The position numbers were made by a program, and so were the translations under genes. The notes under the pieces were generated by a model. The model had not been told where the DNA came from and searched no databases. It saw only the letters and a list, made by a program, of their open reading frames with translations. 64,000 bases of DNA from Chlorobaculum limnaeum (GTDB lineage Bacteria; Bacteroidota; Chlorobiia; Chlorobiales; Chlorobiaceae), in the NCBI RefSeq assembly GCF_001747405.1, contig NZ_CP017305.1:1816001-1880000 (forward strand), read 5' to 3'. Positions 36,358 to 46,015 of this stretch are shown here, in pieces (position 1 is the first letter of the stretch; the number at the start of each line of letters is the position of its first letter).

Positions 36358-38736
36358 GTGGCAAGACAACACAAGACTTCCAAAACACGTTCCCCGAAAA
36401 AAAGGAAAAACAGACCGGCAAGACCTGACGGCACGGAAAAGGTGCGGGCGAACGATCATATCCTTATCAACGAATTCCTCTTCAGGCGTGGCGAAACTTC
36501 GCTCGGCGCCGAGATCATTTCATTTCTGACCGACCACGAAGGCGAGCGTTTCCGCTCGGTGGAGCTGGCCCGCAAGATGGGCTACGGCGAGTCCCGGCAG
36601 CTTCCCGGATTCTGGTACGTGCTGCACAAGTTGCAGGAGGATGGCGTCATCGACAAGGACAGTGACCGCTGCTACGGCTGGGCGGGCTTCGAGGCCGACA
36701 CCTACGAGGAGCACCTCATCGAGGGGCCTCACTTCCCGCAGCCCGGCAAGGAGCGCTACAAGGTCGATCAAACCTATTCCGGCAAGCTGACGACCCATCC
36801 GAACGGCTACGGCTTCGTGGATGTCGAGGGCTTCGACGACGATATTTTCATTGGCGCCGAGATGCTTGGCGAGGCGCTGCACCTCGACGAGGTCGAGGTA
36901 CTGGTCACGAAAGTGCCTGAAACCTACGTGTCGCGCCAATCGCCGCACCAGCGTTGCGAAGGGCTTGTCGTCAACGTGGTCAGCCGCAAGCTCACGACTA
37001 TAGTCGGCACGCTCCACCGCGAGAACCGGCGATTCCTGCTCAAGCCAGATCAGCGCAAGATTCTGCCCGAAATCCACATTCCGCTCAGGGCCTCCAAAAA
37101 GGCGAAAGCTGGCGACAAGGTGCTCGTCGGCGATCTCGAATTCCTCAAAACGGGCGGGATTCAGGCCAAGGTGATCGAGATTCTCGGCGCGGCGGGCGAG
37201 TCGCAGGTGGAGGTGAGCGCCATCGCGCGCGGCCTCGGCATCGACGAGACCTTCGACACCGAGTTGCTGAACTTCGCTGAAAACATCCGCGAAGAGATTA
37301 CCGACGCCGATCTCGAAGATCGCCTCGACATTCGCGACAAGGTGGTGTTCACCATCGATCCGGTCGATGCGAAGGATTTCGACGACGCGCTCTCCATCGA
37401 AAAACTTTCGAAAGGCAACTACCGCGTGGGCGTGCACATCGCCGACGTATCGCACTACGTGCCGGAGGGTTCGGCGCTCGACAAGGAGGCGCACAAACGC
37501 GCCACCTCGGTGTACCTCGTTGACCGCGTGATTCCGATGCTGCCGTCGCGTCTCTCCGAAAAGGTGTGCAGCCTCAATCCCGGCGTGGATCGCATGGCCT
37601 TCTCGGTCTTCTTCAACATCACCGAGAGCGGCGAGGTCAAGAAGTACGAGTTCCACAAAACGGTCATACACTCCAAGCGTCGCTTCACTTACGAGGATGT
37701 GCAGCAGATTCTCGACGCGGGCAAGGGCGATTACCTCGAAGAGCTGCAAGTGCTCGAAAGCCTCAGCAAGACCCTTCGCGTCCAGCGCATGGAGTCGGGC
37801 GGCCTTGACTTCGAAACCGAGGAGGTGCGCTTCAGGCTCGGGAGCAAGGGCGAGCCGATCGAGGTGATCAAGAAGGAGCGGCTCGACAGCCATCGCCTGA
37901 TCGAGGAGTTCATGCTGCTGGCCAACCGCACGGTGGCCGCGTACCTGACGGCAAAGTTTGCGCTGAACGAAAAGATGCCTCATCCGGTGATCTACCGCGT
38001 TCACGGAGCGCCGCAGATGGAGCGGGTCACGGTGCTGGCCAACTTCGTGCGCAAGATCGGCTTCGAGCTCAAGCTCGACCGCAAGGGCAAGGAGAGTGCC
38101 ACGGTGTCGTCCAAATCGCTGCGCGAGCTGCTCCAGAAGGTGCATGGCACGAATGTGGAGTTTCTCGTCAACGAGCTGGTGCTGCGCTCCATGTCGAAGG
38201 CGGTCTACTCGCCGAGTAACGACGGCCACTTCGGCCTCGGTTTCGAACACTACACGCACTTCACCTCGCCCATCCGCCGCTATCCCGACCTTATCGTGCA
38301 TCGCCTGCTCTTCGAGTACGAGGGTGCGAGGAAGAAGCGCAAGAAGATTTCGCCTGAGCGGATTTCTGCGATAACCGGAATGCTCGGTTCGGTCTGCCAG
38401 ATTTCCAACGAGCGCGAGAAGATCGCCACCGAAGCGGAGCGCGAGTCGATCAAGCTCAAGCAGGTGGAGTACATGTCGGCCCATCTCGGCAACACCTACG
38501 CAGGCGTCATCACCGGCGCGACCGAGTACGGCATCTACGTCCGGATGGTCGATTTCGCCATCGAGGGCCTGGTGCACATGCGCAACCTCAAGGACGACTA
38601 CTACGAATACGACGAGTCAACCTACTCGCTCGTCGGCAAACGCAAAAAACGCAAACTGCAAATCGGCCAGCGCCTGAAAGTAAAGGTGCACGAAGTAGAT
38701 ATGACCAGAAGAACCATCGACCTCACGCTGGAGTGA
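36358..38736 (+). CDS. rnr: Ribonuclease R
   Basis: 792 residues from a GTG at 36358. A basic N-terminal tail and winged-helix ([20 protein letters not shown]) precede cold-shock-like domains ([20 protein letters not shown]), the RNB catalytic domain and a C-terminal S1 domain ([16 protein letters not shown]). Catalytic aspartates lie in [13 protein letters not shown] near residue 335. RNase R is a processive 3'-5' exoribonuclease that degrades structured RNA and works with tmRNA-SmpB (smpB is at 8010). A terminator follows. Confidence 0.94.
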   Translation: MARQHKTSKTRSPKKRKNRPARPDGTEKVRANDHILINEFLFRRGETSLGAEIISFLTDHEGERFRSVELARKMGYGESRQLPGFWYVLHKLQEDGVIDKDSDRCYGWAGFEADTYEEHLIEGPHFPQPGKERYKVDQTYSGKLTTHPNGYGFVDVEGFDDDIFIGAEMLGEALHLDEVEVLVTKVPETYVSRQSPHQRCEGLVVNVVSRKLTTIVGTLHRENRRFLLKPDQRKILPEIHIPLRASKKAKAGDKVLVGDLEFLKTGGIQAKVIEILGAAGESQVEVSAIARGLGIDETFDTELLNFAENIREEITDADLEDRLDIRDKVVFTIDPVDAKDFDDALSIEKLSKGNYRVGVHIADVSHYVPEGSALDKEAHKRATSVYLVDRVIPMLPSRLSEKVCSLNPGVDRMAFSVFFNITESGEVKKYEFHKTVIHSKRRFTYEDVQQILDAGKGDYLEELQVLESLSKTLRVQRMESGGLDFETEEVRFRLGSKGEPIEVIKKERLDSHRLIEEFMLLANRTVAAYLTAKFALNEKMPHPVIYRVHGAPQMERVTVLANFVRKIGFELKLDRKGKESATVSSKSLRELLQKVHGTNVEFLVNELVLRSMSKAVYSPSNDGHFGLGFEHYTHFTSPIRRYPDLIVHRLLFEYEGARKKRKKISPERISAITGMLGSVCQISNEREKIATEAERESIKLKQVEYMSAHLGNTYAGVITGATEYGIYVRMVDFAIEGLVHMRNLKDDYYEYDESTYSLVGKRKKRKLQIGQRLKVKVHEVDMTRRTIDLTLE

Positions 38737-38770
38737 GGCTGGATCGGATTATTGATTGGAATTGATGCGA

Positions 38771-38795
38771 AAGCCGGGCGATGAGTCCGGCTTTC
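38771..38795 (+). terminator. Terminator after rnr
   Basis: AAAGCCGG (38771-38778) pairs with CCGGCTTT (38788-38795) around a nine-base loop, 35 bases after the stop. The T run is short. Confidence 0.65.
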
Positions 38796-38843
38796 TGCGT
38801 TATAGAGGGTGGGCGGGGGCGAAAAAACAAGCTGAAGCGTTAC

Positions 38844-39515
38844 TCAAGCTCCTTTTTGGGCAGTTGGATCCCAAACGTCAATTTGGTATCCTCTTGACTT
38901 CAAACGTGTAGTTGCGATCTTATATTTTCTAGCAAAATAGAGGCTAGTTATGTTGTTGCCTGCAATACGATCATACTCCTCACAGTGCTCTCTAAGTCGC
39001 TTGATATATGCCGCAACTATCCCAAATGTCTCAAAACTCAATATTTTTTTCGGGTAATCACCAGGCATCAAATTTAAACTGTTCGCACCATTCTTAATGT
39101 CATGCACTGATGGAATGACTTCTTTCCACTCAAGCATCGTCGGACTAAAAAGAGCATCTGCCCCAAGGCGTTGAACTGAATTTGTTTTGGTGATGATATT
39201 TACAGTGATTTGAGAAAGAGTTGATTCGATATCTGACTCTATATGCTCAATGAAGCGGAGCAAGTCGATTTTATGCCCTTGCGCGGTTATCCTCTCGATT
39301 TCACTTCGATGTTCTTTATCCCTTTGAACCAAGGCAATTAATGCTGCAAGTACAGTCAGTGGCGTAACAACACCACCTATATAAGTGCCAAATGATGCGA
39401 GGCGTTGATGCCCTTCTATATTCCCAGGCAAAATGCCATAGACATAGAAAACTGCTATCAAAAAGGCAACAATAATTAAGAACACAACGATAATTTTTGT
39501 CACTGGACTTTTCAC
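38844..39515 (-). CDS. Putative phage abortive-infection membrane protein (putAbiC-like)
   Basis: 223 residues from the GTG at 39515, which has AGGAGG four bases upstream; an ATG at 39539 lacks a site. Two N-terminal membrane helices (KIIVVFLIIVAFLIAVFYVY; ASFGTYIGGVVTPLTVLAAL) are followed by a short helix (IALVQRDKEHRSEIERI) and a soluble C-terminal domain. The FGTYIGGVxxPLxxxxAxIAL arrangement resembles the PutAbiC family of putative phage abortive-infection proteins. Identification is by pattern only. A/T-rich coding sequence differs from rnr. Downstream of an orphan antitoxin gene on the same strand. Confidence 0.55.
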   Translation of the reverse strand: MKSPVTKIIVVFLIIVAFLIAVFYVYGILPGNIEGHQRLASFGTYIGGVVTPLTVLAALIALVQRDKEHRSEIERITAQGHKIDLLRFIEHIESDIESTLSQITVNIITKTNSVQRLGADALFSPTMLEWKEVIPSVHDIKNGANSLNLMPGDYPKKILSFETFGIVAAYIKRLREHCEEYDRIAGNNITSLYFARKYKIATTRLKSRGYQIDVWDPTAQKGA

Positions 39516-39573
39516 AATGCCTCCTGATTTGCCCAACATTGATTGGATAGTATCAGCATAAGACGCAGGGGGT

Positions 39574-39828
39574 TTATTTCTTTTTTATGGAGAAAAGAAA
39601 AGATCGTGTTTCAAAATTTTTCCACATCTTCGCAAAGACTTTATCACCAGGAATTGCCCCTACCTGACCAGAGCGCAGTTCTGCAAGACGACGTTGAGCT
39701 TCTGTGGCCCACTTTTTATCTATTTCCGATTCCGGCTGGTTCAGGCTGCGGAGCAGCGAATCCACTACGAATGCGCGTTTTTCAACCGGCAGCGACACCG
39801 CTTCATCAATAAGTTGCTTTGTAGTCAT
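39574..39828 (-). CDS. Addiction-module antitoxin-like protein (TIGR02574/PF09720 type)
   Basis: 84 residues. EAVSLPVEKRAFVVDSLLRSL, with Trp in IDKKWATEAQRRLAELRSG, is the pattern of the putative addiction-module component family that usually precedes a RelE/ParE toxin. Here no toxin frame follows; the next gene, 58 bp on, is the Abi-like membrane protein. The last residues (ETRSFLFSIKKK) are unlike the usual VxxRLR end, so the C terminus may be altered. Either an orphan antitoxin or a partner of the membrane protein. Confidence 0.7.
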   Translation of the reverse strand: MTTKQLIDEAVSLPVEKRAFVVDSLLRSLNQPESEIDKKWATEAQRRLAELRSGQVGAIPGDKVFAKMWKNFETRSFLFSIKKK

Positions 39829-40014
39829 TAGCTCACCTTAACCGCTGATTTGATTGCCTGTTCGCACGTACTCATTGGTAAAAATACAGCACAATATCCA
39901 ATTCTGCCAGTGGCATTTCGCTAATACTCGATAACCTGGTAGTCTTTTTGATTGTACCTGCCCAGTATTTATTGATTTCACCAAGCCACTACTACTCTCG
40001 AATAACAAGAATTC
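39829..40014. other. Intergenic, possible toxin remnant
   Basis: About 190 A/T-rich bases. On the minus strand the short stretch ATGCCACTGGCAGAATTGGA opens a 14-residue peptide (MPLAELDIVLYFYQ) reminiscent of a ParE/RelE start before a stop. Too short to call. Confidence 0.3.
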
Positions 40015-40117
40015 GTCATCGCGAGTCCCGACTTGTCGGGGCGTGGCGATCCATCTTCACGGCTTTCGCAGATTCTGCATGGATTGCCACGTCGCTCCGC
40101 TCCTCGCAATGACGGAA
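40015..40117. repeat. MITE-like palindromic repeat, copy 1
   Basis: 103 bases from GTCATCGCGAGTCCCGAC to CTCCTCGCAATGACGGAA. The two ends are imperfect inverted complements (GTCATCGCGAG/CTCGCAATGAC), and CGTGGCGATCCAT inside mirrors ATGGATTGCCACG. Repeated 26 bases later in the same orientation. Known style of dispersed non-coding repeat; its translation is often misannotated as protein. Confidence 0.88.
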
Positions 40118-40142
40118 TTCAATCACCGACTCCCTCTTCCAC

Positions 40143-40245
40143 GTCATCGCGAGTCCCGACTTGTCGGGGCGTGGCGATCCATCTTCACGGGCTTCGCAGA
40201 TGCTGCATGGATTGCCGCGTCGTTCCGCTCCTCGCAATGACGGAA
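40143..40245. repeat. MITE-like palindromic repeat, copy 2
   Basis: Near-identical to 40015-40117, direct tandem. Differences are a handful of single bases (for example CGGGCTTCGCAGATGC versus CGGCTTTCGCAGATTC). Its right edge abuts the original 3' end of the broken GIY-YIG gene. Confidence 0.88.
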
Positions 40246-40556
40246 TCATAATGAATCAATATTGTCATACAAATCTGACCATGACGGGTTCATGGTTTGA
40301 ATCAAATCTATTTCTTTTGGCGTGATCCGGACTTGAGCTGCTTTTCCCGATTGATTGCACTTTTCATCGTCTCATGTAGTTCATACCATACCAATCGATG
40401 TGTCTGATATTTTCTGGAAAATCCTTCAGCCAGATCATTCTTGTGTTGCCATATGCGTTTATGAAGGTCGCTTGTTACACCAACGTAAAGCGTTCCATTT
40501 GGTTTGTTGGCAAGAATATAGGTGCATGGCTGCTTTATCTGTATTTGTCTGTTCAT
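40246..40556 (-). pseudogene. GIY-YIG endonuclease-like protein with C-terminal frameshift
   Basis: The frame from 40556 gives 82 residues with a clear UPF0213-type GIY-YIG domain: CTYILANKPNGTLYVGVTSD, HKRIWQHKN, LVWYEL, INREKQLK. It stops at 40308 after SRQKK. One base added in the AAAA run at 40315-40318 restores a frame that continues EIDLIQTMNPSWSDLYDN to a stop at 40246, the normal family ending (about 103 residues). So either a recent one-base deletion or a sequence error. Single-domain GIY-YIG proteins of this type are small, poorly understood nucleases. Confidence 0.8.
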
Positions 40557-40615
40557 GAATTGCCTTGTAAAAAATTTGTCGCAAGTAAAGAGTGGATGGG
40601 CTTTTCTCGCAATCT

Positions 40616-40662
40616 GTCATCGCGAATTTCGATAGGTTGAAACGTGGCGACCCATTCCCATT
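40616..40662. repeat. Diverged half-copy of the MITE-like repeat
   Basis: GTCATCGCGAATTTC and CGTGGCGACCCATT recall the left half of the 40015 and 40143 repeats, with substitutions. Only part of the unit is recognisable. Confidence 0.5.
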
Positions 40663-40679
40663 GAGGCGTTATTCAACGC

Positions 40680-41362
<683 letters not shown>

Positions 41363-41663
41363 GTAATCCCCTCCGCCGTACAATTTTTTATTTCGATATT
41401 TTCATACAACATAAAAAATTGATTGAAAAATTTCCATTTGTGTGATAACGGAGTTTCGATTTTCGCCCTCATAGACGCATTCGCTTCAATCCAAAGCGGT
41501 CGGGCATTAGACGGCCTGATTGCAGATTTGCGATATGGAGCTGGTTTGTGACCGATATTCTGATTTTTGCGACGTATCGTTTACAGCGAACAGCAAATGC
41601 TGGTGAGAATATCCGCTCCTGCCAGTCATCTTGCGGACGGTCTGGCAGGGCCAGAGGCGTTAT
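41363..41663. other. Intergenic region after the photolyase gene
   Basis: About 300 bases, A/T-rich near 41380-41450, where the promoter of the membrane-protein gene should be. No further feature seen. Confidence 0.4.
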
Positions 41664-43046
41664 TCAGAACAGCATCGGCGCGGCCTCGCCCGTGACTGAG
41701 GCGATGTAGCGGGGCACATCGAATTTTCGTTTGCAGCCGCTGGCATTCATGTATCTGATCTTTCCGTAGACCGGACGCTCGCTCCAGGGACGGTCGTGCA
41801 GACCGCCAATCGACCAGGCAACGCCGGCGTAGCCGTTCGGGTCGCGTCCGTCGAGTGCGTAACGGTCGTTGAGCATGATGGCGATGTCGAACGCAGCCGC
41901 CGGGCTTGCGCTCCATTCGAGAATCTTTTTTGCCCAATACATCCGCATATAGCCGTGCATCACGCCCGTTTCTACAAGCGACAACTGGGCGGCATTCCAG
42001 AGGGGATCGTGGGTTTTTGCCTGTTCGAACTCCTCCGGAGTATAGAGATATTCGCGCTGATCACTTGCGTGCTCCATCAGGGTCGCTTTGGCCCACTCCG
42101 GGAGCGTGTCGAATACGTCATACTTCTCGTTGTAGAAGCAGTAGTTTTCCGCAAGTTCGCGCCGGATGAACAGCTCTTCGATGAAAGCATCACGGTTTTC
42201 CTGAGACGCCATGCTTCGCAATGCCTGAAAAGCAGCATGCTGGGCGCTGATCTGGCCGAAATGCAGGTACGGCGACAGCCCCGATACCGCCTCCGCGTTC
42301 GGATCGTTACGCTTGTCGGCATAGCGGTCAAGCACCCTGTCGATGAATCTGTGCAAACGCTTCTCCGCCGCAGCTTCTCCCGGAACGAGGTGCGTTACAG
42401 GCTTCAGTGACCGGTCAACATCGAGTTTTTCAAGCAAGCCGTCCCAGTTGATCGGCGGGTTCAGCAAACTGTCTGGCTGGCAGAGGGCCACAGGTTGAGG
42501 AAAGGGGGTGAGAAACGATTTGCGCAGAGCACCAAGTCTCGGCCTGATCGTCCGCGCGGCGTACTCCTGTTTTGGGGAGGCGAGCCAGCAGGGGACTATA
42601 TTGCGGGCATCGACCTCGTAGAATGCGCATGAAATCGCGGCGGCGGCATTCTGTTTCCAGTGCCGCACGAGAGAAAGCGGAGAAAAGTCGCTGATCACGG
42701 CTCCCGCCCGCCTGTTCTCTGCAAAAGCGGGCAGGGTTTCTGCCGGATTGCCGAAAATCACGGTCATCGGAATTCCCGCGTTTCGCAGCGAAGCTTCAAC
42801 CTCGGCAAGTCCTTTGAACATAAAGTCGTAATGCCGCAATGGCGCGCCAAGAAACGATGGCGCGAGCGTGAAGACCACTTCGAGCGGCTGTTGCAGTTGC
42901 CGGGATTTTTGACAGGCGAAGAGCAACGCCCAGTTGTTCTGGTAACGCTGGTCTCTGGACATCCAGTATATGACAGGGCCTCTCTGATCCTGTCTCAAGT
43001 TGAGCCGGCGCGCCCGGCGCTGGTCGATTTCGTGGCAGTTGTTCAT
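41664..43046 (-). CDS. phr: Class II CPD deoxyribodipyrimidine photolyase
   Basis: 460 residues. Uses blue light and FADH- to split cyclobutane pyrimidine dimers. Class II hallmarks: YWMSRDQRYQNNWAL near the N terminus, GLSPYLHFGQIS, MRMYWAKKILEW, and the C-terminal run LNDRYALDGRDPNGYAGVAW, WSIGGLHDRPW, ERPVYGKIRYMN and GCKRKFDV. It follows the glutamine amidotransferase gene by 15 bp on the same strand. Reasonable for a phototroph exposed to light. Confidence 0.95.
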   Translation of the reverse strand: MNNCHEIDQRRARRLNLRQDQRGPVIYWMSRDQRYQNNWALLFACQKSRQLQQPLEVVFTLAPSFLGAPLRHYDFMFKGLAEVEASLRNAGIPMTVIFGNPAETLPAFAENRRAGAVISDFSPLSLVRHWKQNAAAAISCAFYEVDARNIVPCWLASPKQEYAARTIRPRLGALRKSFLTPFPQPVALCQPDSLLNPPINWDGLLEKLDVDRSLKPVTHLVPGEAAAEKRLHRFIDRVLDRYADKRNDPNAEAVSGLSPYLHFGQISAQHAAFQALRSMASQENRDAFIEELFIRRELAENYCFYNEKYDVFDTLPEWAKATLMEHASDQREYLYTPEEFEQAKTHDPLWNAAQLSLVETGVMHGYMRMYWAKKILEWSASPAAAFDIAIMLNDRYALDGRDPNGYAGVAWSIGGLHDRPWSERPVYGKIRYMNASGCKRKFDVPRYIASVTGEAAPMLF

Positions 43047-43061
43047 AGCTTATGGATACGC

Positions 43062-43781
43062 TTATTCTTTTAACAGCCCGGCTATTTCAAGGAAATTGAG
43101 CAGAATCGCCCGCCCGGTTTCAGCGTACTCCATGCTGATGGCGTTGAACTCCGCGAGGAGTTCATTTTTGTTCATCGTCTTCAGGTCGTCATCGATGCCG
43201 ATCCAGCTCTCGAACATCGCCGGAGTCATTTCGAAATGGCATTGCAGCCCCCAGGCATTGCCGCCGACCCGCACGATCTGGTTTTCGCATCCCCGGCCCA
43301 TTGCCAGCACGATCATGCTTTCGAGCGGCGCGATGGTTTCTCCATGCAACTGAAACACCCTGAGTCGTTCCGGCATGTTCCGGAAAAGCGCATCCTGTTT
43401 GCCTGCTTCGGTCAGCTCGACCATGAACGGCTCTCCGTCAGGCTCACGGAACCCGATCTCTTTCCGATGGCACCTGAGCACTTCGCCGCCCGCCGCCTTG
43501 ACGAGAAGTTGCAAACCGAGGCAGATGCCGAGATACGGCACTCCGGCATTGAGCGCCGCGCGGATCGCCTGCAGCTCACCGGTGATCTGTGCGCTCTCGT
43601 CGTTGGCGCTTTGCGGGCCGCCCAGCACCACCATGCCCGCACAGGCTGATGGATCGGGGAGCGACTCGCCCTTTGAAAGATCGTATCGCTCGAAAGCGAT
43701 TTCATGTTCGTTCAGCAGCTCTTCAAGGATTCCAGGCCCCTCATGGCTGATGTTCTGGACGATAAGTAATGTGCTCGTCAT
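43062..43781 (-). CDS. Class I glutamine amidotransferase (GMP synthase-like)
   Basis: 239 residues. The catalytic triad is visible: Cys87 in YLGICLGLQLL, His182 and Glu184 in WGLQCHFEMTP; the oxyanion segment is VLGGPQSAND. Stand-alone GATase1 proteins of this type resemble the glutaminase half of GMP synthase but have no synthetase partner, and their substrates are mostly unknown. Co-transcribed with the photolyase. Confidence 0.88.
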   Translation of the reverse strand: MTSTLLIVQNISHEGPGILEELLNEHEIAFERYDLSKGESLPDPSACAGMVVLGGPQSANDESAQITGELQAIRAALNAGVPYLGICLGLQLLVKAAGGEVLRCHRKEIGFREPDGEPFMVELTEAGKQDALFRNMPERLRVFQLHGETIAPLESMIVLAMGRGCENQIVRVGGNAWGLQCHFEMTPAMFESWIGIDDDLKTMNKNELLAEFNAISMEYAETGRAILLNFLEIAGLLKE

Positions 43782-44177
43782 GAATACTGGTTTTTAACGA
43801 TTGAATCGATGGCGCATTCAGCAGAACCGGAAAAGTACCCATCACCGTTCAATCGTGGCCAGTATCTGTTTTATACACTACTTTATAAAACAGAGTTTTT
43901 TGTTAAAATAAAAATATTTTCGCGACTGGATTGACGACGCGCTTAAAGTATTTTGCCGAATACTGTTGCAGTTACTTATCGGTTGCGGTGCAAAGAGACG
44001 GGATGCGGTAATTCTGGAGCGAGGCTCAAGGTCGAATTGGCAGAGTGGTCTTCCGGGATTTACCCGAAAGCGGGCGCGGGCCGGGGGCGATCAGGGGGCG
44101 GCTGAGCCTGGATCGGGTGATTTGCCCGTCCGGAGCCACTCCTCGTCACCCGGCCTGCATTCCGGCGTGGAAACGCT
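43782..44177. other. Intergenic region
   Basis: About 400 bases: A/T-rich around 43870-43930 (amidotransferase promoter side), then G/C-rich. An open frame on the plus strand from 43966 has low-complexity Gly/Arg composition and overlaps the rhodanese gene; not called. Confidence 0.4.
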
Positions 44178-44552
44178 TCAGCCTTCCTTGCGGAACATCT
44201 TCATGATCGACGCCAGAGGATTCTGGGCAGGCTGCTTTTTCACCGGCAGTCCGGCATGTTCCCAGCCCATGATGCCATACTGAAGATTCATCACATTTTT
44301 ATAACCCTGGTTCAGGAGCATGGAGGCAGCCGAAGCGCTGCGGTGACCGCTTCTGCACGCCAGGATAACCTTCTTTTTTTCGGGAATGTCACGGAAGCTG
44401 CTGCTGAAGCGGCTCAAGGGCATCACCATCACGTCCGGCATATCGAATGACTTGCTTTCGACCTCCCGGTGCTCGCGTACATCCACAATCAGAGCGCCCT
44501 TTTTGGCCAGGGTATAAGCGTCGGCGGGGGAGATATTTTTGACTGCTGCCAT
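44178..44552 (-). CDS. Single-domain rhodanese-like protein
   Basis: 124 residues. Rhodanese fold with active-site loop ACRSGHRS (Cys66), DVREH at 24-28, and the C-terminal LQYGIMGWEHAGLPV. Probably a cytoplasmic sulfur carrier or thiosulfate:acceptor sulfurtransferase; several such proteins serve sulfur oxidation in green sulfur bacteria. No neighbour fixes its partner. Confidence 0.9.
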   Translation of the reverse strand: MAAVKNISPADAYTLAKKGALIVDVREHREVESKSFDMPDVMVMPLSRFSSSFRDIPEKKKVILACRSGHRSASAASMLLNQGYKNVMNLQYGIMGWEHAGLPVKKQPAQNPLASIMKMFRKEG

Positions 44553-44662
44553 AATACAGATGAATGGAATCTTTCGTTGGTAAGAGTAAAGTCGGATAAT
44601 CTAATATACCTATACCGGGTACGGGTATAAGGTAAGCTATTCCTGCGTAAAGCGCAAGAAAC

Positions 44663-44690
44663 AAAAAAACCCTCGCGGTCAGCGAGGGTT
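44663..44690 (-). terminator. Terminator of tRNA-Ser
   Basis: On the minus strand AACCCTCGC pairs with GCGAGGGTT (arms 44682-44690 and 44668-44676), followed by a T run (44663-44667). It starts ten bases beyond the tRNA end. Confidence 0.85.
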
Positions 44691-44699
44691 CTTTGTTCA

Positions 44700-44787
<88 letters not shown>

Positions 44788-44963
44788 GTGTATTATTCAA
44801 TCGGGGAGTGTGAATATAAGGGATCGACCCGGTTTTGGCAAACATAATTTGGGGGAGGATGCTTGCCGGTCAATGCCGATAGAATTAGCGTGGTGAGTTC
44901 GTAAATTATCGATGCTCTCCTCAAGTCAACGCTCGATGTTCATTCCAGAAAAAGAATCACGCT

Positions 44964-45293
44964 ATGACGCTTACTCCTTGTAAAACTAACACCTACCACG
45001 TCTTTCTCGCTTCGCCGGGCGATGTTTCGGCGGAGCGGCAGGCCGTGCGCCGGTTTTTCGACGACTACAATCGCCACTCGGCGCATATCTGGAACGCCCG
45101 GTTTGAGGTGATCGACTGGGAGAACTACTCGACCATCGGCGTGGGTCGGCCTCAAGAGCTGATTACGAAGCAGACGCTGGCGCGGTTTCGCGAATCGCTG
45201 GCGCTCGTGATCGGCATCATGGCGCAGCGCTTCGGCTCGCCGACCGGCACGGCGGAGTCGGGCACGGAGAAGGAGTTCGAGTGGGCTGAGCGA
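44964..45293 (+). pseudogene. Truncated DUF4062 (TIR-like) protein
   Basis: About 110 residues before the frame runs into a tRNA terminator. YHVFLASPGDVSAERQAVRR is the opening of DUF4062 domains, the TIR-related N-terminal module of large STAND or repeat proteins; RFRESLALVIGIMAQRFGSP and GTEKEFEWA continue it. The expected remaining domains are absent; from about 45294 the frame reads through the antisense of a tRNA-Gly to 45446. The loss coincides with the edge of a duplicated tRNA-Gly unit. Function lost or reduced to a stub. Confidence 0.75.
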
Positions 45294-45315
45294 CCGTCCC
45301 CAATCGTCATAAACC

Positions 45316-45345
45316 AAAAAAGCCTCCGAATCTGGAGGCTTTTTT
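45316..45345 (-). terminator. Terminator of tRNA-Gly copy 1
   Basis: AAAAAAGCCTCC pairs with GGAGGCTTTTTT around GAATCT; symmetric, so it can stop transcription from either side, including any transcript of the truncated DUF4062 gene. Confidence 0.88.
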
Positions 45346-45351
45346 ATCGTC

Positions 45352-45426
<75 letters not shown>

Positions 45427-45657
45427 ATCTGGTCAAGTGGGCTTAGTATAGGGAAAAATCCTTTTTCGTGCAACAGGTTGGTGAATTTTTTATGATCGTC
45501 CGTGGGCTGTCGCAGAACGCATTCGCCAAAGATAAGCCGGGTCTGCATTTGACGGTCATTCTTTGCCCGACTTCGTCTGACTCAGAATGACAGATGGCAG
45601 AAGCAGAGAATCACAAAAGAAGATGACGAGCAGGCGCTCGGTGCTCCCGGGGAAACC

Positions 45658-45686
45658 AAAAAAGCCTCCGAATCCGGAGGCTTTTT
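45658..45686 (-). terminator. Terminator of tRNA-Gly copy 2
   Basis: Same stem as at 45316 (AAAAAAGCCTCC/GGAGGCTTTTT) with loop GAATCC. Confidence 0.88.
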
Positions 45687-45687
45687 A

Positions 45688-45763
<76 letters not shown>

Positions 45764-45878
45764 GTCTGGTTAAGTGGGCTTAGTATAGGGAAAAAGAGGT
45801 TTTCATGCAAGAGGAGATAGAATTTTTTTTCGCCGTGCGTGACAGTGGACGATGTGGAAGGCTGGGGCAACAAGACCT

Positions 45879-45963
45879 GTAGGGGCAATCCTCGCGGTTG
45901 CTCGTTGTTAGGCGGCCACAAGGGTTGCCCGGCAACTGGGCAGCCGCGAGGGCTGCCCCTACA
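45879..45963. repeat. Inverted-repeat element (TGTAGGGGCA type)
   Basis: 24-base arms 45879-45902 and 45940-45963 are inverted complements at 21 of 24 positions, with ends TGTAGGGGCA and TGCCCCTACA. The inner part again has GGTTGCCCGGCAACTGGGC. Looks like a small non-autonomous dispersed repeat between tRNA-Gly and trpB. Confidence 0.8.
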
Positions 45964-45977
45964 ATTCACTTTTGCCA

Positions 45978-46001
45978 GGTATTCCGATAAATCGGGATAC
46001 C
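45978..46001 (-). terminator. Hairpin after trpB
   Basis: GGTATTCCGATAAATCGGGATACC forms a stem with two imperfect pairs, 14 bases beyond the trpB stop. No T run, so termination efficiency is uncertain. Confidence 0.5.
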
Positions 46002-46015
46002 TCCTCAATGCATTG

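Noticed and set aside
39829-40014. ParE/RelE toxin remnant upstream of the antitoxin
   Set aside because: Only about 14 residues resemble a toxin start and the position relative to the antitoxin is unusual; too little to call.
40016-40251. Several open frames across the tandem repeats (for example HCEERSDVAIH)
   Set aside because: They are translations of the MITE-like repeat, which is palindromic and non-coding.
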